Positions 1-10,922 of a DNA stretch of 64,000 bases are shown here, piece after piece; within the stretch, counting starts at the first letter, position 1, and the number at the start of each line of letters is the position of its first letter. The DNA comes from Bifidobacterium choerinum (lineage in GTDB: Bacteria; Actinomycetota; Actinomycetes; Actinomycetales; Bifidobacteriaceae), in contig NZ_JGYU01000002.1 of the NCBI RefSeq assembly GCF_000741135.1, positions 124,001 to 188,000 on the forward strand, read 5' to 3'. The translations under genes were made by a program, and so were the position numbers. Under the pieces are notes generated by a model, which ran no database searches, was not told the origin of the DNA, and saw only the letters and a list, made by a program, of their open reading frames with translations.

Positions 1-330
1 GTGCATCCAATTACCGGACGGATGCTGCATTTGGACATGGCCTATCCGGAACTGAAGATCGCCATCGAATACGATGGCCGGTTCCATGCCGATCAATGGG
101 AAGCGGATGTGGAGCGCCGGCGAATCCTTGACGAGCTAGGCTGGGATGTCATTCAGGTCACCGCCGTCGATATGCGCACCGAAGGTGACCGTCATGCGCT
201 TGCGATGCGCGTCGCGCAGCACATCGGCATCCGCTTGGGACACAAGATCCGTGTCCGTGCTCCATTGACGGTGGAACAGCTCACCGATGGCCGTCGTGCT
301 TCAGAAGCCGCTTGGAAACGCTGGCTTTGA
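1..330 (+). CDS. DUF559-type nuclease-fold protein, 3' part only
   Basis: This is the C-terminal 109 residues of a protein whose start lies before the window. The segment IEYDGRFH followed by W..D..RR..L...GW.VI.V matches the DUF559/Vsr-like endonuclease fold, in which acidic residues and a beta-strand core bind and may cut DNA. In actinobacteria this domain often forms the C-terminus of proteins of about 300 residues that are annotated as hypothetical or AbiEi-like. The role is unknown and activity is not established. A GTG at base 1 is in frame, but it is unlikely to be the true start. The gene is convergent with the carbonic anhydrase gene, and a long inverted repeat separates the two. Confidence 0.6.
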   Translation: MHPITGRMLHLDMAYPELKIAIEYDGRFHADQWEADVERRRILDELGWDVIQVTAVDMRTEGDRHALAMRVAQHIGIRLGHKIRVRAPLTVEQLTDGRRASEAAWKRWL

Positions 331-345
331 GTAGTCTCCGGGCGC

Positions 346-484
346 TATCTGCGATTTTGGGGTGGGTATTCTCTGGGACTACGCCTCTAAACGCGTCATT
401 CCTATCGCTTTTGTTCGTATATGGTAGGTTTAGGGGCTATTAGAGAAGGAGTCTCAGAGGATGCCCACCCCAAAATCGCAGATA
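346..484. repeat. Long imperfect inverted repeat between convergent genes
   Basis: The arms at 346-380 and 450-484 are about 35 bases each and differ at only a few positions; complementarity extends weakly inward (CTCTAA against TTAGAG). The loop is about 60 bases. The repeat lies between two convergent gene ends, so it may act as a bidirectional terminator. The arms are much longer than in the other terminators of this window and there is no T-run, so a small MITE-like element is also possible. Confidence 0.6.
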
Positions 485-533
485 CGGCTGATTGACCGGC
501 GACCGTCGGCCGACCGCCGGCCAATCGTCGCGC

Positions 534-1217
534 TCAGAAGCTGAGCACTTCGACCAGGCCGGAGTCCAGACGATAGCGGGCGCCGACGATCATCAGCCGT
601 TCATGGGCGAGCGCCTCTCGGATGATCTCCGAATGCGTCACCAGATGCTCGATTGTGCGCGCGATGTTCACCTGCTCATAATCCTCGGTCGAATCGAGCC
701 CCGCCATCTGGGCCTGCCAGACGGACAGGCCGACGTTCTTGAGGAGCTGCGAATCGGAGGAGAGGATGACCTCGTCAAGGTCCTCCATCAGCTGTTCGCG
801 CACCGCCGGCGACTCGTGCTCGTCCTCCTTGGAGAGCTTCTTCACGAGCGCGTCGAGCTCCTTGACGCCCTGCTCGACGGCCGCGCAATGCTGATGGCCA
901 AGCACGACGAGCAGGCTCACATGCATCGTGCCGACGGCGTGTTCAAGCGACTGCAGCACGGCGTCGTCGATGATCTGCCCGGCCGTGCGCACCGTGAACA
1001 TGTCGCCCAGTCCCGCGTCGAAGATGATCTCCGGCGGCACGCGCGAATCCGAGCAGCTGAGCACGGCCGCATCCGGATTCTGCGCGTCAATGAGCGATTC
1101 GCGCGTCTCCTTGTCCTGCCACGGGTGTGTGGCGTTGCCTTCCGCGAATCGGCGGTTGCCGGCGAGCATGCGGCTCCATGTGCTGTTCGCGGTCGTCTCT
1201 TCGGTGTGCTCGGTCAT
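534..1217 (-). CDS. Beta-class carbonic anhydrase
   Basis: The product interconverts CO2 and bicarbonate with a zinc ion, in the cytoplasm. The beta-class zinc-site motifs are present: SCSDSRVPP (Cys and the Asp-Arg dyad), followed by VVLGHQHC with the zinc-binding His and Cys. The length of 227 residues is usual for the family. The ATG at 1217 is chosen because AGGAG precedes it at good spacing and the protein then begins MTEHTEE; a longer reading frame upstream has no family similarity and no ribosome-binding site. The enzyme may supply bicarbonate to phosphoenolpyruvate carboxylase, encoded about 6 kb away; that link is inference. The gene stands alone, with a 400-bp gap to the galactoside permease gene. 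Confidence 0.9.
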   Translation of the reverse strand: MTEHTEETTANSTWSRMLAGNRRFAEGNATHPWQDKETRESLIDAQNPDAAVLSCSDSRVPPEIIFDAGLGDMFTVRTAGQIIDDAVLQSLEHAVGTMHVSLLVVLGHQHCAAVEQGVKELDALVKKLSKEDEHESPAVREQLMEDLDEVILSSDSQLLKNVGLSVWQAQMAGLDSTEDYEQVNIARTIEHLVTHSEIIREALAHERLMIVGARYRLDSGLVEVLSF

Positions 1218-1460
1218 CGTGTCTCCTCTGGTCGTCGCGGTTCGTGCGTTACGGTAAATCATAGGGTCTTTGTCATCAGCGGATTGTTCACCGTGCGCAA
1301 TCGGCGCCTGCGCGCCGCCGTATGGGCGTGGCTCAAGGCGTTGCGATGCGGGCGTCGACGAGCGGCCGGACGCGGGGCTGCCTTGGGCGGCGTGGCTCGT
1401 GCCCCGCAAAGCCGGGTGGTTACGGTTTTGCGTCATCAAGGTAATGATTTTCCGACACGC

Positions 1461-1496
1461 CTAAATTTGTTTAGTAAAGTCGGTAAATGGTAGAGT
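1461..1496 (+). promoter_or_regulatory. LacI-type operator and probable promoter of the galactoside permease
   Basis: Bases 1461-1474 form the dyad CTAAA-TTTG-TTTAG, and 1471-1480 read TTAGTAAAGT. The second element nearly matches both halves of the palindrome at 5396-5415 before the lacI-type gene. TAGAGT at 1491-1496 could be the -10 box, so a bound repressor would block transcription. The rest of the 1218-1624 gap holds no gene that I can support. Confidence 0.5.
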
Positions 1497-1624
1497 ATGT
1501 GACATGACCGGTGCAGCGCAGTACCGATCGCGACAACCGCAGAGCACGGCGTCGGGCATGACATCAGGAATGACGCCATGGTTCACGCCAGACATAACGT
1601 CGATATCGCAATGGAGAGAACGAC

Positions 1625-5295
<3,671 letters not shown>

Positions 5296-5395
5296 TCGGC
5301 GCGCGGACGCCGGCATGGTGACCGTGGGCGGGTGCGATGTCACGGTTCGCACACGCCCACGGTCACCATGCCCCGCGCGCCATGAGGCGCTATGA

Positions 5396-5415
5396 TTGGT
5401 AAAGTAGTTTACTAA
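5396..5415. promoter_or_regulatory. LacI-type palindromic operator upstream of the regulator gene
   Basis: TTGGTAAA-GTAG-TTTACTAA is a 20-bp dyad with 8-bp arms and one mismatch. It lies 30 bases before the preferred ATG of the LacI-type gene and shares TTAGTAAA with the site before the permease gene. Autoregulation and control of the galactoside genes are therefore likely. Confidence 0.6.
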
Positions 5416-5444
5416 TCATGCATGCCGAGCGGAGTGAGGTGACG

Positions 5445-6446
5445 ATGGCGACACGCAAGGAGATCGCCGCATTGGCGGGGGTGTCGCAGGCCACGGTGTC
5501 CCGTGTGCTCAACGGGGACGCCTCGTTCAAGATCAAGCCGGAGACCCGGCGTCGCATCATGCGGGCGGCTGCCCAGCTGGGATTCGCCAATGTGCCGATG
5601 CGCACCATCGCCGTGCTTGACGTGCATCCGCAGGTGGAGGGACTCGAAGACGAGTATTTCCAAGCGCTGCGTCAGGAAGTGGAACAGGTGGCGCACGAGC
5701 AGGGGATGACGCTCACCTACTTCGAGGACGCGGCGGAGCTCATCGCCGGCGCCGATGATTATGACGGCTTCCTCGCGATCGGTCCGGGGCTGATCGAACG
5801 CGAGGATCTGGAGCGGCTGCATGAATCGCTGCCGTACGGGGTGTTCATGGACACGAATCCGGCTCCGGCCTGGTTCGATTCGGTCCAGCCTGATCTGAGC
5901 CAATGCATGCTGGACGCGTTGGACGCCTTCATCGATGCGGGGCGCAGACGCATCGGGTTCATCGGCGGCCGCGGGTTGATCATGGGGCTGCACAACCATA
6001 AGGAGGACATCCGCTCGATGGCGTTCGTCGATTGGAGCGAGCGACTGGGGCTCGACAATCGCGATCTCGTCTACGCCCATGGGCCCGTCACCGTGGACAA
6101 CGGACGGGCATCGGCCGAACGTATGCTGGAGGAACATCCCGAAGGCGACCGGCCGGACGCCATCATCGTGGCGACCGACCCGATGGCCGTCGGCGTGCTG
6201 CAGGCCTTCGCGAGCGCAGGGGTGAAGGTGCCGGATGACATCGCCGTCATCAGCGTGAACAATCTGCCGATCGCGCAGTATACGGCGCCGCCGCTGAGCA
6301 CTTTCGATATCGATCAGCATGAGCTCGTGTATGCGGCGTTGGAGACGCTCAAAGACGCGATTGCGCGCAATCGCTCCTGTCGTCATCATCTGCTGATTTC
6401 GGCCACGCTCGTGCCGCGGGGGAGTTTCATCCCCGCGGCACGATGA
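5445..6446 (+). CDS. LacI-family transcriptional regulator of the galactoside locus
   Basis: The N-terminus MATRKEIAALAGVSQATVSRVLNG is a standard LacI helix-turn-helix plus hinge region. It is followed by a periplasmic-binding-protein-like effector domain (two alpha/beta lobes; RRRIGFIGG and PDAIIVATDPMAVGVLQA are typical), 333 residues in all. The start at 5445 is preferred because GGAGTGAGGTG precedes it; an in-frame ATG at 5418 lacks a ribosome-binding site and would place nine extra residues before the DNA-binding helix. The gene follows the GH42 gene on the same strand, and a palindromic operator lies just upstream. It probably represses the permease and beta-galactosidase genes until a galactoside binds; the ligand is unknown. 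Confidence 0.88.
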   Translation: MATRKEIAALAGVSQATVSRVLNGDASFKIKPETRRRIMRAAAQLGFANVPMRTIAVLDVHPQVEGLEDEYFQALRQEVEQVAHEQGMTLTYFEDAAELIAGADDYDGFLAIGPGLIEREDLERLHESLPYGVFMDTNPAPAWFDSVQPDLSQCMLDALDAFIDAGRRRIGFIGGRGLIMGLHNHKEDIRSMAFVDWSERLGLDNRDLVYAHGPVTVDNGRASAERMLEEHPEGDRPDAIIVATDPMAVGVLQAFASAGVKVPDDIAVISVNNLPIAQYTAPPLSTFDIDQHELVYAALETLKDAIARNRSCRHHLLISATLVPRGSFIPAAR

Positions 6447-6476
6447 CCGCTACGACGGCGGTCGCCGCGAGATTCA

Positions 6477-6824
6477 TCAGTCGGCGAGATCGTTGCCGGC
6501 CACGAAGACGTTGAGGTCGGTGCGCATCAGTTCGCGGGTGTCGGCGGCGAAAAAGCCCTTGTCGGCCGGGAAACGGTCGGCCTTGACGCGGTCAGCGTTC
6601 ACCCATTCGACGAGCACCTGCTCGATGACCTCCGGCAGTCCGATGCGCGACGCGGCGACGATCAGCTCGTCGCGGTTGTCGTCGGTGTCCTTCATTTCGC
6701 TTAGGCCACGCAGCGCGTCGAGATTGTCCTGAAAGTCGGCGATCGTCTTGTTCTCGAACAGCACCTGATACCACTGGTACAGCGCTTCGCCGGTGCGGGT
6801 CATGTCTGCGGTCGTTTCCGCCAT
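6477..6824 (-). CDS. Conserved hypothetical protein, 115 residues
   Basis: I do not recognise this family. The protein is soluble, acidic and predicted mostly helical, with no signal peptide, membrane segment or cysteine. The ATG at 6824 is chosen because AAAGGAAG lies at the right distance upstream; another in-frame ATG ten codons earlier does not have this. Codon use matches the neighbours. The gene is convergent with the LacI-type gene, whose stop is 30 bases away. The upstream gap (6825-7201) contains a perfect 9-bp dyad at 6968-6990 that may be its operator, and the strong hairpin that ends ppc. Confidence 0.6.
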   Translation of the reverse strand: MAETTADMTRTGEALYQWYQVLFENKTIADFQDNLDALRGLSEMKDTDDNRDELIVAASRIGLPEVIEQVLVEWVNADRVKADRFPADKGFFAADTRELMRTDLNVFVAGNDLAD

Positions 6825-6967
6825 GATGATGCTTCCTTTCCTGATGCATTCCATGTGTTCACCGACATCCTAAGTGTCCCCGCCATCCCCGTTGTCTCTC
6901 TTCGCCCCCGGTGTAACGGAGATGATGCACATCCGACGGACTCCGCACTGCATGCCATCTGCGTGTG

Positions 6968-6990
6968 TAAATGATACTTTCTATCATTTA
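6968..6990. promoter_or_regulatory. Perfect 9-bp dyad, operator-like
   Basis: TAAATGATA-CTTTC-TATCATTTA is an exact inverted repeat with a 5-base spacer, AT-rich in a GC-rich genome. It lies 144 bases upstream of the minus-strand gene at 6477-6824. The form resembles Fur/Zur-type or TetR/MarR-type operators; the protein that binds it is unknown. Confidence 0.45.
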
Positions 6991-7124
6991 CGACGTCGTT
7001 TCGGTGGTGCAGTCGCATTCATTCCAAAAGGCAATCGCCATGCGGGCCGATTCTCGCTCGTGCTCAATCTGCGCTCTGCGCTTGTGATCCGGATGAGGCC
7101 TTCACTGGAACGAGTCATCGCGCA

Positions 7125-7181
7125 CAATAGGGGAGGGCCGTGGGCTCGGATTATTACCGAGGCCACGGCCCTCCCCTATTG
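7125..7181 (-). terminator. Strong hairpin after ppc
   Basis: 25-base arms at 7125-7149 and 7157-7181 pair with one mismatch around a 7-base loop (ATTATTA). The hairpin begins 20 bases past the ppc stop codon. There is no clear T-run, so termination efficiency is uncertain. Confidence 0.7.
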
Positions 7182-7201
7182 CGGAAGTTGGATTCCTGGT
7201 A

Positions 7202-9955
7202 TCAGCCGGTGTTCTGGAGGCCGGCGGCGACACCCGAAACGGTGCACAGGATCAGGTAGATGAACCCTGCCTGCTGGCTCTTCGAGAGCTCTTCCTTGTC
7301 CACCTTCTTACGCAGCGAACGCAGCGCGAGCACCTGGGTGACCGACAGCGCGTCCACATACGGCGAGCGGATGCGGATCGCCTGGCCGAGCACATGGCGA
7401 TGCTGCAGCGGCCATTCATCGCCGACGATGCGCAGCACCCAGCGGCGCGTAAGCTCCATCTCGTGCAGGACCTTGTCTCGCAGATCGTCGCGGTCGCCGA
7501 GTGCGAGATACATCTTCGCGATGCGTTCGTCGGTCTTTGCGAGCGACATCTCGATGTTGTCGATGAAGGTCGAGAACAGCGGCCACTCCTGATACGCCTT
7601 GCGCATCGTGTCGAGATCGCCGAAGGCTTCGCACGCCGAGCCCAGGCCGTACCATGCGGCGAGGTTGATGCGCGCCTGCGCCCACGAGAAGATCCACGGG
7701 ATCGTACGCAGATCGTCGAGCGACTTCGCACCCAGGCCACGCTTCGCCGGACGCGAGCCGATCGGCAGCAGGCCGACCTCGGTGAGCGGCGTGACCGTGG
7801 AGAACCACGGCGCGAAGTCCGGCGTGTTGAGCAGATCAAGGTAGGTTTCATGTGAAACCTTGTTGAGCTCGTCGGCCATCGGGGCGAACTTCTCGGTCAT
7901 CTCCGTGTTCGTCTTCTCGACGCTCGGAGCGGACTGCAGCAGTGTCGCGGCGGCCACGGATTCAACGTGACGGATCGCGAGCACCGGATTGCCGTAGCGG
8001 GCGAAGATGACCTCACCCTGCTCGGTGAGCTTGAAGCGGCACTTGACCGAACCCTTCGGCTGCGCGAGCACGGCGCGGTTCGCAGGGCCGCCGCCGCGGC
8101 CGACGGCGCCGCCGCGGCCATGGAACAGCGTCAGGTCGATGTCGTTCGCCTCGGCCCACGTGGCGATGCGCTCCTGCGCTGCGTGCAGCGCGAGCGTCGC
8201 GGTGGTCGGACCGGCGTCCTTCGACGAATCGGAATAGCCGAGCATGACCTCGAGCTTGCGGCCGGTCTGCTTGAGACGTGCCTGCACTTCGGGGATCTTG
8301 ATCATTTCGTCGAGCACGCTCACCGAATTCTCGAGATCCTCAAGCTGCTCGAACAGCGGGATGACGTCGATGACCGGCGCATCCTCCGGGTTCGAGAAGG
8401 CGAGACGATTGAGCTCGTAGACATCACGCACGTTCTTCGCGCTCTTCGTGAACGAGATGATGTAGCGACGCGCGGCCTTGACGCCGTTGCGCTTCTGGAT
8501 CGCGCCGAGTGCGCGGAAGGTGTCGAGCACCTCGACCGTCATCGGCTGCAGTTCACCGCGCTCGCCATGCAGGCCGTGTTCGCGGATGTCGTCGAGCGCG
8601 CGGGCATGCACGACCGAATGCTGACGGAACTCCATCTCGACCATATGGAAGCCGAAGGTCTCGGTCTGCCAGATGAGATCCTGCAGCGGGCCGTAGGCGG
8701 CGCGCTTGTCGCCGGCTTCGGCGAGCGAACGCTGCACGACGCGCAGATCGGCGAGGAAATCGTCGGCGCTGTGGTACATCAGGTCGGTGTCGCGCTTGAT
8801 CGTATAGTGCAGACGATCGGCCATGACGAGCATGACGGCGCGGTGCAGCTCCTTCGTCGAGATGAGCGATGCCTTGCTCGTGAGCCGCTCGCTGATCTCC
8901 TTCTGCTGGTTCCACAGCGTATGCAGTTCGTCGCTCGGCGGCGTCGTCTCCGCTTCCATCGTCAGATTGCGGCCGACGTTGCGCGTCGCCTCCTCGAGGG
9001 CGGCGAGCACATGGTCGGAGAACTTGCGCGCCACCTGACGGCTCACCTTCGCGGTGACGTTCGGGTTGCCGTCACGGTCGGAGCCGATCCAGCTGCCCGG
9101 ATGGAAGAACGCGGGGCACGCCGGTTCGACGGTGCCGGCCTTGTCGCCGAGGACCCAGTCGTCGAAACGACGGTAGACCATCGGGATCGTGTGGAACAGC
9201 GTGTTGTCGAAGATGTCCAGGATCGTGTCGGCTTCCTCGACCGGCGTCGGCTTCTTGAGTGCGATCGGCGAAGTGCGGAACAATGCGTCGATCTCGTTGT
9301 AGAGACGGCGGTAGCATTCCTTCTTGTCCGATCCGCCCAGCATGTGGTACGCGGCGAGCTGGTCGGCGACGCGGCGGATCTTGCCTTCCACGGCCTTGCG
9401 GCGCGCTTCGGTCGGATGCGCGGTGAAGACCGGATGGAACTCAAGACGGTTGAGCAGCTCCTTCGCCTTCGCGGGGCCCATCTCGGCGATCAGCTGGTGG
9501 TAGGCCTTCGTCATCTCGTTGACCGGATCGATCGCCAGGGAGTCGTCCACCTTCGCCTCACGCTCGTGCAGGACGGAGACGCGGTAGTTCTCCTCGCACA
9601 GATTCGCGAGATGGAAGTACGTGGTGAACGCGCGCGCAAGCAGCTGCGCGTCGTGCAGGTTCATCGCGTCGATCGTCTTGACGGCCATCTCCAGATCGTC
9701 GCGCTCGGGGTGAGTGTCGGTGAGCACGCCGGAGAAACGTTCCGCGCTCGCGTCGACGGCGTACTGGCGCACGGTGTCGAAGGTGTTGAGCAGCGATTCG
9801 TCATATTCGGAAAGCACGCCGCGCAGGATTTTGAGACACAGATCCATGTCCTCATGCAGCGTGGGGGGCAGCTCACGCTCTTCGGGGGTTTTCGTCCCCG
9901 TGCCGGACGTGACGATGGCCGCGTCCGCAGGCGTGATCTGTTCGTTATCAGTCAC
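7202..9955 (-). CDS. ppc: Phosphoenolpyruvate carboxylase
   Basis: The enzyme adds bicarbonate to phosphoenolpyruvate to give oxaloacetate and phosphate, replenishing C4 acids for amino-acid synthesis. At 917 residues it has the usual length. Signatures are FTAHPTEA around residue 180 (catalytic His), the mid-protein segment GYSDSSKDAG, and FHGRGGAVGRGGGP, the glycine-rich loop near residue 600. The C-terminus ends in QNTG, as expected for this family. The start is GTG at 9955: AAGGAGG lies 5 bases upstream, while the overlapping ATG two bases earlier runs directly into a stop. The gene is monocistronic, with a strong hairpin downstream. Bifidobacteria lack a complete TCA cycle, so this enzyme is their main route to oxaloacetate (established knowledge of the genus). 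Confidence 0.97.
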   Translation of the reverse strand: MTDNEQITPADAAIVTSGTGTKTPEERELPPTLHEDMDLCLKILRGVLSEYDESLLNTFDTVRQYAVDASAERFSGVLTDTHPERDDLEMAVKTIDAMNLHDAQLLARAFTTYFHLANLCEENYRVSVLHEREAKVDDSLAIDPVNEMTKAYHQLIAEMGPAKAKELLNRLEFHPVFTAHPTEARRKAVEGKIRRVADQLAAYHMLGGSDKKECYRRLYNEIDALFRTSPIALKKPTPVEEADTILDIFDNTLFHTIPMVYRRFDDWVLGDKAGTVEPACPAFFHPGSWIGSDRDGNPNVTAKVSRQVARKFSDHVLAALEEATRNVGRNLTMEAETTPPSDELHTLWNQQKEISERLTSKASLISTKELHRAVMLVMADRLHYTIKRDTDLMYHSADDFLADLRVVQRSLAEAGDKRAAYGPLQDLIWQTETFGFHMVEMEFRQHSVVHARALDDIREHGLHGERGELQPMTVEVLDTFRALGAIQKRNGVKAARRYIISFTKSAKNVRDVYELNRLAFSNPEDAPVIDVIPLFEQLEDLENSVSVLDEMIKIPEVQARLKQTGRKLEVMLGYSDSSKDAGPTTATLALHAAQERIATWAEANDIDLTLFHGRGGAVGRGGGPANRAVLAQPKGSVKCRFKLTEQGEVIFARYGNPVLAIRHVESVAAATLLQSAPSVEKTNTEMTEKFAPMADELNKVSHETYLDLLNTPDFAPWFSTVTPLTEVGLLPIGSRPAKRGLGAKSLDDLRTIPWIFSWAQARINLAAWYGLGSACEAFGDLDTMRKAYQEWPLFSTFIDNIEMSLAKTDERIAKMYLALGDRDDLRDKVLHEMELTRRWVLRIVGDEWPLQHRHVLGQAIRIRSPYVDALSVTQVLALRSLRKKVDKEELSKSQQAGFIYLILCTVSGVAAGLQNTG

Positions 9956-10104
9956 ATTGACCTCCTTCTAAGAACATCAGGTTGCTCGGTCTTCCGGCCA
10001 TCCGCGGCTCCTCCGCGGTTGTGTTGATCGGACGTTGCGAGCCCACAGCCTTGAGTTCTCTTCGGTTGCACGCCCATTGTAGGCGCGGGGAATCGACAGT
10101 TGCG

Positions 10105-10533
10105 TTACATGCCGTTGGTTTCGGTCATGATGTGAGATGTCATGCGCGATTCCGTATCAATGACGACGTGAGCCCATTCCAGCTGATTGATGGCGCATTG
10201 CTTCATGGTATTGGTGCTCTTGCGGAGCTGCATCCACGTATCGAGGACGGCCCATGGGGTGACGTTCTTGGTGGAGGGCTTGTCTGCGCAACCTTCCGGT
10301 GAGGGCCTCGTGCCGATGACATCAATGGCGCGCTGCAATGGTTTCGAATCGGCTACGTCGGTTGCGATCCCTGCAGCTTCTTCCCAATATATTTCGTATG
10401 AAGCATAGGTTGATTGTGCGTGCGAGAGAAGGATGTAGAATACGGCGAGCGCGGCGATGTAGATGGCGACGAATCTGTAGATGTACGTGCGGATTTGTCG
10501 CCATCTATGCTGTGATAGGTGGAGCCTGCGCAT
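10105..10533 (-). CDS. Hypothetical membrane-anchored protein, 142 residues
   Basis: I do not recognise the family. A basic N-terminus (RRLHLSQHRWRQIR) is followed by one hydrophobic helix at about residues 19-37 (FVAIYIAALAVFYILL), then a roughly 100-residue polar domain with two cysteines (EGCADK and KQCAIN) that could form a disulphide outside the cell. AGGAGG lies at good spacing before the ATG at 10533. Base composition is more AT-rich than the flanking genes. A 33-codon ORF for a signal peptide lies 87 bases upstream on the same strand, and the two may form a unit. The patch looks like recently acquired or fast-evolving DNA between conserved housekeeping genes. Confidence 0.6.
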   Translation of the reverse strand: MRRLHLSQHRWRQIRTYIYRFVAIYIAALAVFYILLSHAQSTYASYEIYWEEAAGIATDVADSKPLQRAIDVIGTRPSPEGCADKPSTKNVTPWAVLDTWMQLRKSTNTMKQCAINQLEWAHVVIDTESRMTSHIMTETNGM

Positions 10534-10620
10534 CAGTCGTACCTCCTATATTGCCATATCGGAGCCCGTGTCGGGTCATGTTGTCGTGACCGTTGTTATG
10601 TGCGTACTGTAGTGATTGCG

Positions 10621-10722
10621 TCAATTGGATTCTGGTTTATGTTGTGCTGCGAAAGCTGATTGGGGGAATGTTAGGATGATGCTTGCAACTATGGCGGTTA
10701 TAGATAGATTTTTATTTTTCAT
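10621..10722 (-). CDS. Short secreted-peptide ORF (33 residues) or remnant of a secreted protein
   Basis: The ATG at 10722 follows GGGAAGGGAG. The first 25 residues form a textbook signal peptide: MKNKN, a hydrophobic core ITAIVASIILTF, and an A-F-A cleavage site. Only AQHKPESN follows before a TGA at 10621-10623. If translated and processed it would release an 8-residue peptide. It could also be the 5' remnant of a longer gene. No other frame continues usefully past the stop. The DNA (10590-10880) is markedly AT-rich, and a TTGACA lies upstream on this strand (10766-10761), but I find no good -10 at 17 bases. Confidence 0.45.
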   Translation of the reverse strand: MKNKNLSITAIVASIILTFPQSAFAAQHKPESN

Positions 10723-10922
10723 AATATCTCCCTTCCCTTACTGAGTGTATATAGCGATGATGTCAAGATTTAATTTTATCTCATTATTTGAGGCAAATAC
10801 TTCAATTTTCAAACGTGTCACTCTTCTTCGCAGGAGCGTCTAATGTTTTGGGTGATGATTCGAAAAAATGACTGATTGCGTTGCTTTGCAGATATGGTCA
10901 GCCAAGAGGCTGCATCGGTGAA

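Noticed and set aside
7967-10027. 686-codon frame opposite ppc
   Set aside because: Antisense shadow of ppc with biased composition and no ribosome-binding site.
10842-10874. Ten-codon ORF MFWVMIRKND before the exporter gene, as a regulatory leader peptide
   Set aside because: A weak GGAGCG precedes it, but there is no attenuator hairpin or biased codon run to support a leader function.
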